From Lachnospiraceae bacterium (GTDB lineage: Bacteria > Bacillota > Clostridia > Lachnospirales > Lachnospiraceae), in NCBI GenBank assembly GCA_015258065.1, contig JABZIZ010000001.1:62001-126000 (forward strand): a DNA stretch of 64,000 nucleotides, in the 5' to 3' direction. Positions 27,230 to 36,092 of this stretch are shown here, in pieces; position 1 is the stretch's first letter, and each line of letters begins with the position of its first letter. The position numbers were made by a program, and so were the translations under genes. The notes below the pieces were generated by a model. It was not told where the DNA came from. It saw nothing but the letters and a program-made list of their open reading frames with translations, and did not search any database.

Positions 27230-28432
27230 ATGTCAGAGAAAAAGCAAATCCGTCGGAACTCCCGGAAAAAGAATATTTTTTTTACTTACCAGATCGAACT
27301 GGCAGGTTCCCTCATCGGCATCTTCCTTACGGTGGGCCTTTTGGCTGTCATTCTCCTGATCATCTTTTTTTCACTGGAGAATTCCTCTACGACTTCCCCC
27401 CTTCCGTGGCAGTATCTGTATTCAGACAAGAGCGAGGACATGATCAAGGATGCAGAGGGGAATATCGTTCCCGGAAAAAAAGAAGGCCCGATTACCCTTA
27501 CTTTCGCCGGCGACATCCTGTTTGATACACACTATGCGGCGGGAGAACGAATTGCGTCTGCAGGCATCCAAAATGTCATCGACCCTTCTCTGATTCAGGA
27601 AATGCAGGCCGCGGATGTGGCGATCCTCAACAATGAATTCCCCTATGCGGAGAGCGGTTCCCCCACCCCGGGAAAGCGATTCACCTTTCACGCTTCGCCT
27701 GAGAGCGCAGAGAACTACCGGCAGATCGGTGTCAATCTGGTCACCCTTGCCAACAATCATATCTTTGATTATGGGGAGGCGGGGCTAAAGTGCACCTTGG
27801 AAGCACTCAACAATGCCGGAATTTCTCATATCGGCGCAGGAAACAATCTGTCCGAAGCAGCTGACGCCTATCATTTTTTCAGTAACGAGTGTAAGATTTC
27901 GATTCTTTCCGCCACAGATGTGGAAGCCGGTGATCATCCGGACACGAGGGGAGCTACAGACACCCTATCCGGCGCCTTTCGTACTGTAGAAGATTCTTAT
28001 CTGTTACAGAGGGTCAGGGAAGAAAAAGAAAAAGGTTTTTTTGTCATCGTCATCATGCACTGGGGAACTGAATCGACCAGCCAGCTGAACTGGATGCAGG
28101 AAAAGCAGGCGCCGGAAATCGCAGCCGCGGGCGCCGGTCTGATTCTGGGGGCGCATCCCCATGTTCTGCAAAAGATAGAGTTTGTCGGCGAGACACCTGT
28201 TTTTTACAGCCTGGGGAACTTTTATTTTAATTCTAAGAAGGCGGATACCGGTATGGTAAAAGCCGTCATCGACCACAATGCCCTGCAAAGTGTGCAGTTC
28301 ATTCCTGCCATCCAGTCAAACCTCTTCACGTCCAGGGCTGACGAAGGCGAAGCTTCCCGTATCTTTTCTTACCTGAACCGGATGTCCGGTTCCGCCACCC
28401 TGCAGGACGACGGAACATTGAAACATCGCTAA
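27230..28432 (+). CDS. CapA/PgsA-family metallophosphatase-fold membrane protein
   Basis: After a basic N-terminus, residues about 22-50 form one membrane span, placing the rest outside. The exterior part is a CapA-like calcineurin-fold domain: FAGDILFD, ADVAILNNEFP, NNHIFDYG, MHWGTE and LGAHPHVLQ are the expected metal-binding motifs in order. Members act in poly-gamma-glutamate or capsule synthesis, or are uncharacterised phosphatases. In-frame ATGs at 27182, 27224 and 27230 are possible; 27230 is preferred because it fits the promoter, giving 400 residues. No cap synthase genes are adjacent. It is the first gene of the island beside rplJ. Confidence 0.85.
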   Translation: MSEKKQIRRNSRKKNIFFTYQIELAGSLIGIFLTVGLLAVILLIIFFSLENSSTTSPLPWQYLYSDKSEDMIKDAEGNIVPGKKEGPITLTFAGDILFDTHYAAGERIASAGIQNVIDPSLIQEMQAADVAILNNEFPYAESGSPTPGKRFTFHASPESAENYRQIGVNLVTLANNHIFDYGEAGLKCTLEALNNAGISHIGAGNNLSEAADAYHFFSNECKISILSATDVEAGDHPDTRGATDTLSGAFRTVEDSYLLQRVREEKEKGFFVIVIMHWGTESTSQLNWMQEKQAPEIAAAGAGLILGAHPHVLQKIEFVGETPVFYSLGNFYFNSKKADTGMVKAVIDHNALQSVQFIPAIQSNLFTSRADEGEASRIFSYLNRMSGSATLQDDGTLKHR

Positions 28433-28496
28433 ATCACCGGAGAGGCGATAGAATCATTCTCCCTCTACCCTATTTTATCCAGAGATCAATCTAAAC

Positions 28497-29108
28497 TTAA
28501 AATAACAATCTGACACATAGTTTTATAAACACATTTGCCACATCAAGATAATCGAGAAACGGAATAAGAAAGGCAAATGCAATAATCGAAAATATTCTAT
28601 GCTTATTATTCTGAGGAAGCTTCCAAAACATAATTATGATTGCGGTTATTTCTATCCAAATCGGGATTGGAGAATGACTACCATCTTCAATTAGCTTGTA
28701 CGTCTCACTTCCTAATAGAAGAATAGGGATTAAAATACCCAGTAGTGCTACTAATCCAGACTTTCGTCTTTGAGAAATAATCCAACATAACAGCGAACTG
28801 CAAAGCGCGACGATAGACCATAATAATACATAGCGATAAGGAATGGACTTATATACGATAAATGTGGTTGCATAATAACTAAAGACCATGCTCATCATAA
28901 ATCCTAGCGTTTGAAAAAAACCACATTTTATAGTTGGTGCAGTATACTCTATCAAACATGTAATAATAACAAATAAGCCAAGATAATTAAAAAGCTCTAT
29001 TATCCCTAAATAGCCCATCCATGTATTTCCCGGAAAAAAATCCACCAATTTACACAGAAGTCCAACCAGGAAGCCAATCGCTATGCTGACATATATGTGC
29101 TTTTTCAC
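28497..29108 (-). CDS. AT-rich polytopic membrane protein, unknown function
   Basis: This 203-residue product has about six hydrophobic segments (including 5-20, 35-55, 66-85, 93-110, 118-135 and 175-192) and no recognisable family. It starts GTG at 29108 with GGGGGTGAAG upstream. Its base use is markedly more AT-rich than flanking genes, for example many ATA and TTA codons, suggesting acquisition from elsewhere. It lies beside an IS remnant. Confidence 0.6.
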   Translation of the reverse strand: MKKHIYVSIAIGFLVGLLCKLVDFFPGNTWMGYLGIIELFNYLGLFVIITCLIEYTAPTIKCGFFQTLGFMMSMVFSYYATTFIVYKSIPYRYVLLWSIVALCSSLLCWIISQRRKSGLVALLGILIPILLLGSETYKLIEDGSHSPIPIWIEITAIIIMFWKLPQNNKHRIFSIIAFAFLIPFLDYLDVANVFIKLCVRLLF

Positions 29109-29295
29109 GAAAACTTCACCCCCATATTTTCGGATTGTGTTGATATAATATCAGAATAAATAGTTGATACAGTCATTACATCGGCAGCGTCGATCGTGTA
29201 TGTATCATGGTGTAAATTGAATAGAGCCAACGGCTCAATCTTTAGGTATCATGTAAATCACGACAATCAACATAATACCGAGGAGGAAGGATGCG

Positions 29296-29406
29296 ATGAC
29301 TCAACTCCATCTTACACTGAATCAGGACGAGATTCTACATTTGCTTGCAAGCAACAGCGCAAACTTGCTGCAGAAATCCTGTGGGCAGCGACACCCGGGC
29401 GTTTGA
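29296..29406 (+). pseudogene. Remnant of an IS256-type transposase N-terminus
   Basis: An ATG with AGGAGGAAGG 6 nt upstream opens a 36-codon frame beginning MTQLHLTLNQDEILHLL, which resembles the N-terminus of IS256-family (mutator) transposases. After about 20 residues it diverges and hits TGA. No catalytic domain or paired inverted repeats are present, so this is a decayed scar. The upstream 90 bp (TGTAAAT motifs around 29215 and 29251) may be old IS end sequence. Confidence 0.5.
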
Positions 29407-29448
29407 CCGTTGAACAGAAAAATGTAGTTGCAGGCCTTATGTGACCTA

Positions 29449-31710
29449 TCACCTGTCCAACCGCCTTCTCCTGATTCTACCCGGCGTTCCGGCCAGAAGG
29501 ATCCCTGCAGCTGTCGCCAGGATCCCGATCAGAGAGGGTTGATAGGGTATTTGCATGAGCCCCAGTTCGTTCGCCAGAGGCCGCAAAACCCACGCAACCA
29601 GCACACCGGATAAAGCGAGCGCCAACAGAGTTCCCATCAGCTCCGGCAAATGAAAGCGGACCTTTCTCTGTCTCCGGATCTGTCTTTTCGTAAATCCCAG
29701 AACGGATTGAATGTCCCTGTTTTGTTCCAGGTCCTGATCCATTCGCCGTACGAGGAAATGCAAGACCATGCGATAGAGGAGCAGTACCATGCACACGCTA
29801 AGGATCACAGGCGGAATCATCTTGTTCACCGTACGAGAGGTACTCCTTGTCATAGGATAAAAATCAAATTCCGGATATTTCTTTGATAAATCCTGTATGA
29901 CACGTCCCTGGCTATGCGGATCCTTGAGGACAATGGTATAATACCCCGTCATGCGACTGTCAAAATAGGAAAAGATGTCTTCCACGAAAAAACGCACCGA
30001 ATTTGCCTGATTGCGGTAAGAAGGGTAAATCCCTGTAACGGTGTAACTTTTTTTCTCACCCTTTTGCAAAAGATGAAGCACACTGCCGATACGCAGGTGA
30101 TTTCTTTTTGCGAAATTGATTCCTACGGCAATTTCATCGGTGGAGGTTGGGTTTCCGCCCTCAAAGAAGGCGTACGTCTCTTTTTCCGGAAAACCGCGGT
30201 AATAGACATCCGCACTCACCTGACGGATTGCATCCTCTCCCTCCAGCTGATAAGAAACCATGTCAGTTAAGCCGGAATATACGTAATCCACATCCGTATC
30301 CCGGTTCAAGTAAGTCAGGAGACCCGCTTGTTCTTCCGTGACCGCCTTCTTTCTCGCTACATAAATGTCTGCATGCACGAAGCCCCACTCGGCCAAATGA
30401 TCCTCGCGCTTAAAAACTCCATTCAGAACAAAGATCCCCGATAACAAAACCACCGTACACAACACAGCAACGACCAGAATGAAAACCGTTTCCGATCTCC
30501 TGCTTGCCATATCCCGCATTCCCAGAGAGAACGGGAGAAGCTTCGGGGAAGCTCCGCACTTTCTAAAACACAGATGATTCACACGAAACCGTGTCTTTTC
30601 ATGTTCCGCTTCCGTCAGCGGAAGGGAGGAGATCCTGTGCAAGGCAATCAAAAGCAACAAGGTATGAAGCAGGAGGACAATCCCCAGGGCAAACAGCGCC
30701 GGAAGAAGCATAGAAATCCAGGAGATGCGAATCCCCCCTGCACCATCAAACATCCGGTTCAGCCACTTTCGCAGCAGGATTGCCATCCCGCCTCCTCCGA
30801 GAAGCGCTCCCGCCGCCGTGATCTTCCCATACATTCTAAGATAATTCAATCGAATCTGTGCGCCGGTGAATCCCAGGATCTTTAAGGTTCGAATGGTCTC
30901 CTGATCCGTTCGAAGTTCCATGTTCATCAGAAGCAAAATCAGGAGACAGACAAAAGCCAGAAGGAAACACAGCAGATAGACCATGTAATTTCCCATTAGC
31001 CGATAGCTGTACAAATAGTTATGCATGATAGTCTGAAAAGAGGTGACGGATCCGGCAAAGTCTTTTCCAAAATAGCGGTGATAATCCTTCAGAATCTGTG
31101 ACTCATCTGCCTCCGGATGATCCAGCCAAAGAGTCAGATAAAACTCCCCTTCTCCCTCTCCTTTCAGTTCCTGTAGTTCCTCTTTGTTTCCATACAGGTA
31201 GGCTGTCATCAATTCCGGCGCCCCATTGATCGGATCCGGAATTATTTCGGCGATCCGCCCCTTGCTCGTTCCCCCTCCTGCCTGAAACGATACCTCTTCT
31301 CCGCTTGCGAAAGATCCGCAGGCAAAATTTCGATGGATCTCCCCCTTTGGGGGCTGTTCCCCCTCCCTGACGGGTACCGCAAAATAGGCGAAAGGAAGAA
31401 CATTCCCGCTGCTTCCCTCTACGTGATGCACCAGCACCCTTTCATAGCACTCCGCCTTCCGAACAAATTTCTCTTCCGACAAAAATTTCTGCAACTCCTC
31501 CACGGAACTCTCTCTTTCAGAGACCGAGAGGGCACCATTAGGAAGAGACGCTCCTCGATACGTATTTTGAAAAATGGACGTTAAACGAAGGTTCAGAACC
31601 AACACCCCTGTCAGAAGAAAGGCACTGAGCGCACCTGTGACAAAGAAGGGGAATCGGCTTTTTTTACTGCGAAAATACTTGTTTTCGAAAAGAAGACTAC
31701 TTGCACTCAA
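29449..31710 (-). CDS. ABC transporter permease, FtsX type
   Basis: This 753-residue membrane protein has one N-terminal span (about 22-42), a large exterior domain (about 45-235), three spans (about 245-265, 290-315 and 335-358), a second span-plus-exterior unit (about 405-640) and three final spans. This doubled FtsX-like arrangement is typical of MacB/BceB/LolE-like exporters and antibiotic-sensing systems. The start is probably TTG at 31710, with GAGGAG about 10 nt upstream, only 6 nt after the ATPase stop. No two-component system is next to it, so a Bce-type sensing role is not supported. The substrate is unknown. Confidence 0.85.
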   Translation of the reverse strand: MSASSLLFENKYFRSKKSRFPFFVTGALSAFLLTGVLVLNLRLTSIFQNTYRGASLPNGALSVSERESSVEELQKFLSEEKFVRKAECYERVLVHHVEGSSGNVLPFAYFAVPVREGEQPPKGEIHRNFACGSFASGEEVSFQAGGGTSKGRIAEIIPDPINGAPELMTAYLYGNKEELQELKGEGEGEFYLTLWLDHPEADESQILKDYHRYFGKDFAGSVTSFQTIMHNYLYSYRLMGNYMVYLLCFLLAFVCLLILLLMNMELRTDQETIRTLKILGFTGAQIRLNYLRMYGKITAAGALLGGGGMAILLRKWLNRMFDGAGGIRISWISMLLPALFALGIVLLLHTLLLLIALHRISSLPLTEAEHEKTRFRVNHLCFRKCGASPKLLPFSLGMRDMASRRSETVFILVVAVLCTVVLLSGIFVLNGVFKREDHLAEWGFVHADIYVARKKAVTEEQAGLLTYLNRDTDVDYVYSGLTDMVSYQLEGEDAIRQVSADVYYRGFPEKETYAFFEGGNPTSTDEIAVGINFAKRNHLRIGSVLHLLQKGEKKSYTVTGIYPSYRNQANSVRFFVEDIFSYFDSRMTGYYTIVLKDPHSQGRVIQDLSKKYPEFDFYPMTRSTSRTVNKMIPPVILSVCMVLLLYRMVLHFLVRRMDQDLEQNRDIQSVLGFTKRQIRRQRKVRFHLPELMGTLLALALSGVLVAWVLRPLANELGLMQIPYQPSLIGILATAAGILLAGTPGRIRRRRLDR

Positions 31711-31716
31711 GTTCGA

Positions 31717-32394
31717 TCATCTCCTCACGCAACCGTCTTGCATCGTAATCAACCTGTCCGCCTTAGCTGCAAAAGATTCTTCATGCGTCACCATCACGAT
31801 TGTCTGCCCTTTGCGGTGCAGAGCCAAAAGGATTTGCATCACGTCTTCTGCCGTTTGTTTGTCCAGGTTTCCTGTCGGTTCATCCAGAAACAGAAGCTCC
31901 GGATGATTCATCATTGCTCTTGCAAGCGCCACCCTTTGTCTCTGTCCTGCAGAAACCTCTAAGGGAAGGCGGTCCTTCTGCTCCGCGAGCCCCATAGCTT
32001 CTATCAGCTTTGCAGCTCTCTCCAATGCCACTGCCCTCTTTTGATACAAACATCCCGGCAACGCCACATTTTCAACCAGAGTGAAATCCTCAAGGAGCCT
32101 GCTATCCTGGAATACCATTCCTGTTTTCTTCCCGTGAAAATCAGAACACTTTTTTTCACTAAAGTCAAAAATATTTTCTCCGTCAAACAATACCCTTCCC
32201 TTTGTCGGCGAAAGCAGCCCGTCCATCATTCGAATCAGGGTGCTTTTTCCCGCCCCCGACTTCCCCATAATCATCAGGAACTCACCCTTATGAAGGGTTA
32301 AATTGACCTCCCGGACCGCCCGGCACGGAGCTTGACCAACTTGATACTCTTTTGATAAATCTTCACATTGCAATGTCCATTCCTGATGATCCAT
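31717..32394 (-). CDS. ABC transporter ATP-binding protein of the MacB/LolD type
   Basis: It powers the FtsX-type permease encoded just downstream. The 225-residue product has Walker A GKSGAGKST, a Q-loop MVFQDSRLL, a signature variant VSAGQRQRVALARA, Walker B LLFLDEP and the H-loop THE. An upstream TTG is possible, but ATG 32394 has GGAGAAGAG 4-8 nt upstream. The SAGQ in place of the common SGGQ is a mild difference seen in some relatives. With the permease it forms a complete two-gene exporter. Confidence 0.92.
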   Translation of the reverse strand: MDHQEWTLQCEDLSKEYQVGQAPCRAVREVNLTLHKGEFLMIMGKSGAGKSTLIRMMDGLLSPTKGRVLFDGENIFDFSEKKCSDFHGKKTGMVFQDSRLLEDFTLVENVALPGCLYQKRAVALERAAKLIEAMGLAEQKDRLPLEVSAGQRQRVALARAMMNHPELLFLDEPTGNLDKQTAEDVMQILLALHRKGQTIVMVTHEESFAAKADRLITMQDGCVRR

Positions 32395-32424
32395 TTGCTC
32401 TTCTCCATTCAAAGCGTACCATGG

Positions 32425-32446
32425 CCTTGTTTCCGAAATAACAAGG
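32425..32446 (-). promoter_or_regulatory. Small leader hairpin upstream of the ABC transporter genes
   Basis: CCTTGTT pairs with AACAAGG around an 8-nt loop about 30 nt before the ATPase start. No U-tract follows. It may be an operator or an mRNA stabilising element. Confidence 0.3.
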
Positions 32447-32590
32447 ATGATTTATATGATATATCGTCAGCTTAAAGCCCCCTGTTAACAAGGTGATCTT
32501 GCTTTTTCGAAATAGGAAGTGAATGCAGCGGGAAAACAGATGTATAAGCGACTGCCCAATCAGACAGATTTGCTTTTAACGTTGCAACTT

Positions 32591-32618
32591 TTGCAAAAAT
32601 TTAAATATTTGCTACAAT
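32591..32618 (+). promoter_or_regulatory. Promoter of the DUF4143-type ATPase gene
   Basis: TTGCAA (32591-32596) and TACAAT (32613-32618) are separated by 16 nt in an A/T-rich stretch, 37 nt before the start codon. Confidence 0.6.
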
Positions 32619-32654
32619 AATATTGCACTCACCACTACACTCGGGAGATGAAGG

Positions 32655-33884
32655 ATGGAATTATATAAAAGAGAAAAATACCTAAATCGAATCAGGCCTT
32701 TCTATCACTCGAACGACCTCATAAAAGTCATCACAGGGATTAGAAGATGCGGAAAGTCCAGCCTGATGGCAATGATTGCAGATGAGCTGCGAGAGCAGGG
32801 AATCACCGAAGATCATATCGTCTACATTGATCTGGATCGGAGAGAAAATCGTTTGGTCAAAACCGCGGAACACTTGGAGCGTTTGATCCTGGAAAGGATA
32901 ACCTCAACCGGTACGTATTATCTCTTCATTGATGAGATACAGAATGTTCCGGGTTTTGAGGAGGTGCTTAACGGTTTTCGTATGGATGGGAATGTTTCCA
33001 TTTTCATTACCGGTTCCAATTCCTATCTCTTAAGCGGAGAACTGGTTACGAAGCTGACCGGTCGTTATTTGGAATTTGAACTATACCCGCTGACCTTTGA
33101 TGAATATGAAGGAATGAAAAAGTTCTATCACAAGGAGATTCAGCAAAGTTCTGAAATCGAACTGAATTCCTATCTCTTAGAAGGTGGTTTTCCAAGAACG
33201 GTTCTATTTGACAGACTCGAAGAAAAGAGAATTTATGTACGAGGCTTAATTGACGAAATTTTTGAGAAAGATATCGCTGTCAGAACGAAGATCAGGGATG
33301 TGGGTGCATTCACAACCGTGCGCAACTATGTGATCAACAATTTTGGTGCGACTACCAGCATCAATCGATTACAAAAGTCACTGGAAGGCAACGGACTTCG
33401 CATTTCGAGGGCAACCTTATCCCATTACATTCAGATTCTAAGGGATGCAAAAATTCTGTACCTTTGTCCCCGCTTTGATATGAAATCGAGGAGATCACTT
33501 TCCGGAGAAGAAAAATATTACATTGCAGATTCCAGTTTTTATTTCGCTCTGAATACGGATAACCGAATCAACTATGGTCCGTTCCTGGAAAATATTGTTT
33601 ATCTCTACGCAAGAAGCTGGGATTATGCCGTGAGTGTGGGAAGAATCGGGCGTCTTGAATGTGATTTTATTCTACGAAACCATGAACTGGATTACTTTTA
33701 CATACAGGTGGCCTATAAGATTCTACTAAGTAGAGAGACCGAAGAAAGAGAATACCGTCCTTTAGAAGCAATTCGAGATAATTACAAAAAGTACGTGATG
33801 ACCACCGATTATATGTTGCAAAAACGCAACGGTATTCTCCATGTCAACCTGATGGACTTTATCGGAAGAGGCGAAAGATTTTAG
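32655..33884 (+). CDS. AAA-type ATP-binding protein with DUF4143-type C-terminus
   Basis: The 409-residue product starts with a P-loop ATPase domain: Walker A GIRRCGKSSL (about 28-37), Walker B YYLFIDEIQNV (about 92-102) and a sensor motif FITGSNSYLLSGEL (about 116-129). After about residue 200 comes a winged-helix and restriction-nuclease-like region typical of DUF4143 proteins (RISRATLSHYIQILRDAKIL, then GPFLENIVYLYARS and ECDFILRN). Members are widespread in Clostridia and Bacteroidetes; roles are unproven, and defence or mobile-element functions have been suggested. It is monocistronic with its own promoter, in an island with an IS remnant. Confidence 0.85.
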   Translation: MELYKREKYLNRIRPFYHSNDLIKVITGIRRCGKSSLMAMIADELREQGITEDHIVYIDLDRRENRLVKTAEHLERLILERITSTGTYYLFIDEIQNVPGFEEVLNGFRMDGNVSIFITGSNSYLLSGELVTKLTGRYLEFELYPLTFDEYEGMKKFYHKEIQQSSEIELNSYLLEGGFPRTVLFDRLEEKRIYVRGLIDEIFEKDIAVRTKIRDVGAFTTVRNYVINNFGATTSINRLQKSLEGNGLRISRATLSHYIQILRDAKILYLCPRFDMKSRRSLSGEEKYYIADSSFYFALNTDNRINYGPFLENIVYLYARSWDYAVSVGRIGRLECDFILRNHELDYFYIQVAYKILLSRETEEREYRPLEAIRDNYKKYVMTTDYMLQKRNGILHVNLMDFIGRGERF

Positions 33885-33947
33885 GTTCAACTCACTTCCT
33901 GACCGTTCCACAGTCAGAGCGCTCTCTGCGCCCCCTTGCCCTACGAT

Positions 33948-33975
33948 TGTAGAGATCATGTGGATGATCTCTACA
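33948..33975. terminator. Hairpin between convergent genes (weak terminator)
   Basis: TGTAGAGATCAT and ATGATCTCTACA form a perfect 12-bp stem with a GTGG loop. It overlaps the stop region of the small minus-strand gene and follows the ATPase gene by 63 nt. No clear U-tract follows on either strand, so termination strength is uncertain. Confidence 0.45.
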
Positions 33976-34201
33976 GTTCTGCCTGAACGATATGTCCGAA
34001 ATTCATCTCATCCTGTAATAAATCAAATACATAGGACGGACTCTCTCTATAAAGTCCGGTTTCTTCATCTATCAATTTTTCATAGACTTGCGAATCATAT
34101 ATCATGCGCATTGCTATATCATATTCGACGCCCTGAACTTCTGAAAGCATTTCGACCAGATCCTGAACCATATACTCGATCATCTGTTTCTTTTTTTCCA
34201 T
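33971..34201 (-). CDS. Small acidic protein in the DUF3791/DUF3990 cassette
   Basis: This 76-residue protein (MEKKKQMIEYMVQDLVEMLS...) is predicted mainly helical and acidic, with no signal or membrane segment. It starts one base after the DUF3990 gene and is the last gene of the cassette. Small proteins of this sort accompany DUF3990 genes in many gut Firmicutes; I infer a partner or antitoxin-like role but cannot show it. Confidence 0.6.
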   Translation of the reverse strand: MEKKKQMIEYMVQDLVEMLSEVQGVEYDIAMRMIYDSQVYEKLIDEETGLYRESPSYVFDLLQDEMNFGHIVQAEL

Positions 34202-34202
34202 A

Positions 34203-34484
34203 TCAGATATCTACCTTTCTCAAGAGACGGATCGCCCTCACCGTATGGAAGGAGTATTGATTGGTAGTTTTCTTGTATAGCATTCCGCTCAACATGTCAT
34301 CATCAATCTCGTACACATTAAGAACAGGCGCCCCACCATAAATCCTTGCCACTCTGTCTGCCATCTTCTTGGCTTGCTCTTCCATGGCAGTAAGATAAAA
34401 TCCCTGTCCAAAATCCTTATATGGGCGACACATCGCAGGATTGATTGCTTTTATATCCGTATTGCTACCATGATACAAAAGCAT
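34203..34484 (-). CDS. DUF3990-family protein, apparently internally deleted
   Basis: The 93-residue product keeps the N-terminal DUF3990 motifs YHGS and DFGQGFYLT, plus VLNVYEID, which resemble the NAD+-binding core of ADP-ribosyltransferase-like folds. It then jumps to a C-terminal segment resembling the family end (TNQYSFHTVRAIRLLRK). By memory of the family, about 60-70 central residues are missing, so activity may be lost. The frame is intact. Its ATG overlaps the DUF3791 stop by one base, so the two are coupled. It could also be a genuinely short subtype. Confidence 0.7.
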   Translation of the reverse strand: MLLYHGSNTDIKAINPAMCRPYKDFGQGFYLTAMEEQAKKMADRVARIYGGAPVLNVYEIDDDMLSGMLYKKTTNQYSFHTVRAIRLLRKVDI

Positions 34485-34726
34485 CAGTAATTTCCCCCGT
34501 TTCTTCTACAAACCAAGGTCAGATCCTCCACTGCATCATCAAGGCTCAGCGTATGTTCTATATCATAATGCTCCTTGATGAATTCTATTCCTTTATGGTC
34601 ATAAAGATAGGTGAAGGCTTCCTTCGCAGCAATATGGTATTTATAGGCAAACTCATTGATGCAAACTACCGTATAATTTATTTTTTTCTTTTGTTCGCTC
34701 TGATCCTTCTTCTCGGTTTTTTTCAT
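34484..34726 (-). CDS. DUF3791-domain protein
   Basis: This 80-residue basic-to-neutral protein matches the DUF3791 pattern, with NYTVVCINEFAYKYHI, EAFTYLYDHKGIEFIKEHYDIEHTLS and DDAVEDLTLVCRRNGG. DUF3791 genes usually precede DUF3990 genes, as here, in cassettes with toxin-antitoxin-like layout. Its ATG overlaps the stop of a four-codon mini-frame with GGAG upstream, which may aid initiation. The function is unproven. Confidence 0.75.
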   Translation of the reverse strand: MKKTEKKDQSEQKKKINYTVVCINEFAYKYHIAAKEAFTYLYDHKGIEFIKEHYDIEHTLSLDDAVEDLTLVCRRNGGNY

Positions 34727-34880
34727 GATATTTTCATATCTCCAAAAAGTGATACGATTTTTTCTTTTGCCTTAGAAATATCAGATCCCGTTCCTAGAGT
34801 GGAATGCGTGTCAAAAAATATTCTACAACCGAAACGAGAATTAGATTCAACTCCATCATACCTTGAATCCCCTAGAAATT

Positions 34881-35408
34881 CTATCCCTTCTGCAACGCAT
34901 TTCTCTTTTCCAGTCGTTCCATGAGAAGGGGAATCAGAATCAGCTGCAAGAGAATTCCCGGAAGGGAAGAGAGGAAGACCGCTGATAAAAACATCGAAAA
35001 AGTCAGGCTCTTTCCAAGAATCCCTAAGAGGAAAAAGTCCACGATGCCCCAGACGATGCGTCCTGAAAGCATGGAGACGAGAAGCGAATACAGGGTCGTC
35101 TTCCAATTTTTTTCCGAAAAACGGCTGTAAAGAAAACCGATCATAAACCCGTACGTCCCAAGCTCAAACGCCATCGCAAGTGCTGTTGGAAGCATGGGCG
35201 GCATTCCAAAAAGGAAAGAGCGAAGGAGAGGCGTCAGGATCCCCAGGAGAAGACCATACAGAGGTCCCAAAAGCAGTCCCGCAAAGAACACCGGAAAATG
35301 CATGGGAAGAAGCGCTCTTCCAATTTCCGGAATGCCGGAAGTGACGGTGGGGAGAACAATCCCCAGTGCCAAAAACATGGCGCCATAGGTCAATTTTTTT
35401 ATATTCAT
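34881..35408 (-). CDS. ECF transporter substrate-binding (S) component, vitamin type
   Basis: A 175-residue membrane protein with about six spans. The segment ALLPMHFPVFFAGLLLGP and LRSFLFGMPPMLPTALAMA match ECF S components often annotated as pantothenate-like or unassigned. It would need the shared EcfA/A'/T module encoded elsewhere. The ATG at 35408 has GGAGC upstream. It is 64 nt downstream of the uridine-kinase-like gene and likely cotranscribed. The ligand is not established. Confidence 0.8.
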   Translation of the reverse strand: MNIKKLTYGAMFLALGIVLPTVTSGIPEIGRALLPMHFPVFFAGLLLGPLYGLLLGILTPLLRSFLFGMPPMLPTALAMAFELGTYGFMIGFLYSRFSEKNWKTTLYSLLVSMLSGRIVWGIVDFFLLGILGKSLTFSMFLSAVFLSSLPGILLQLILIPLLMERLEKRNALQKG

Positions 35409-35471
35409 GAAATAGCTCCTATACGAAATGACGTCACACAGAAAAACCCGGGTTCAGAAAGGAGTGACGTC

Positions 35472-36038
35472 TTAAAAATCCTTTCCTGAAATGATTCGGT
35501 CCGCGTGCGCGGCGATCCAGAACTTTGCAAAATAGGCTTCTTCTTTCGGAATCCAGAGCGTCTTAAACTGCTCGAGCTTTTCTGCTCCATTCCGCTTTTC
35601 GATCCGCTCAAGCTGCAAGTCCGGATCAATATCCACAAAGATTTTCAAATCATAGGGGTCGCCAAAATATGGATGCTGTGCATAGCTTCCCTCAATTATG
35701 TTCAGCCTCCGAAAAGGCATCTCCACCTTCTCCTGCAATTCCATGGTTTGACAGCGAAAGGGCCGGTACCAAACGGTTTCCTTTTTCCTTAGGGGAAGAA
35801 GAACTTCTTTCTGAAAGCGTTCATAATCTACATTTCCGCCTACTTCCTTTGCTCGTTCTTCCGTCCGCTGATATCCCTGCAAAAAGAAGTCATCCATGTG
35901 AAACACATTGCAGTCAAACACTTCCGCAAGCTTTCTTGCAAGAGTGGTTTTCCCGCTTCCTGCCCGGCCGTCTATGCCAATCAAAATCCTGTCTCTATCG
36001 CTTCCTAACAACTCTTCGATTCGATGTTTGATCTCCAT
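35472..36038 (-). CDS. Uridine-kinase-like P-loop phosphotransferase
   Basis: This 188-residue protein has Walker A GIDGRAGSGKTTLA (about 22-35), DDFF downstream (about 50) and an NIIEGSYAQHPYF motif, features of the uridine kinase/phosphoribulokinase group. The open frame runs back through the tandem repeats and terminator to 36224, but the ATG at 36038 has GGGAGG 5 nt upstream, which settles the start. The pairing with an ECF S component suggests salvage of an imported nucleoside or vitamin-like compound; that is inference. Confidence 0.8.
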   Translation of the reverse strand: MEIKHRIEELLGSDRDRILIGIDGRAGSGKTTLARKLAEVFDCNVFHMDDFFLQGYQRTEERAKEVGGNVDYERFQKEVLLPLRKKETVWYRPFRCQTMELQEKVEMPFRRLNIIEGSYAQHPYFGDPYDLKIFVDIDPDLQLERIEKRNGAEKLEQFKTLWIPKEEAYFAKFWIAAHADRIISGKDF

Positions 36039-36092
36039 CCAAACCTCCCGAAATGAGACAGTAGCCTCCCCCGCTTGAAACAGCAGTCCCAT

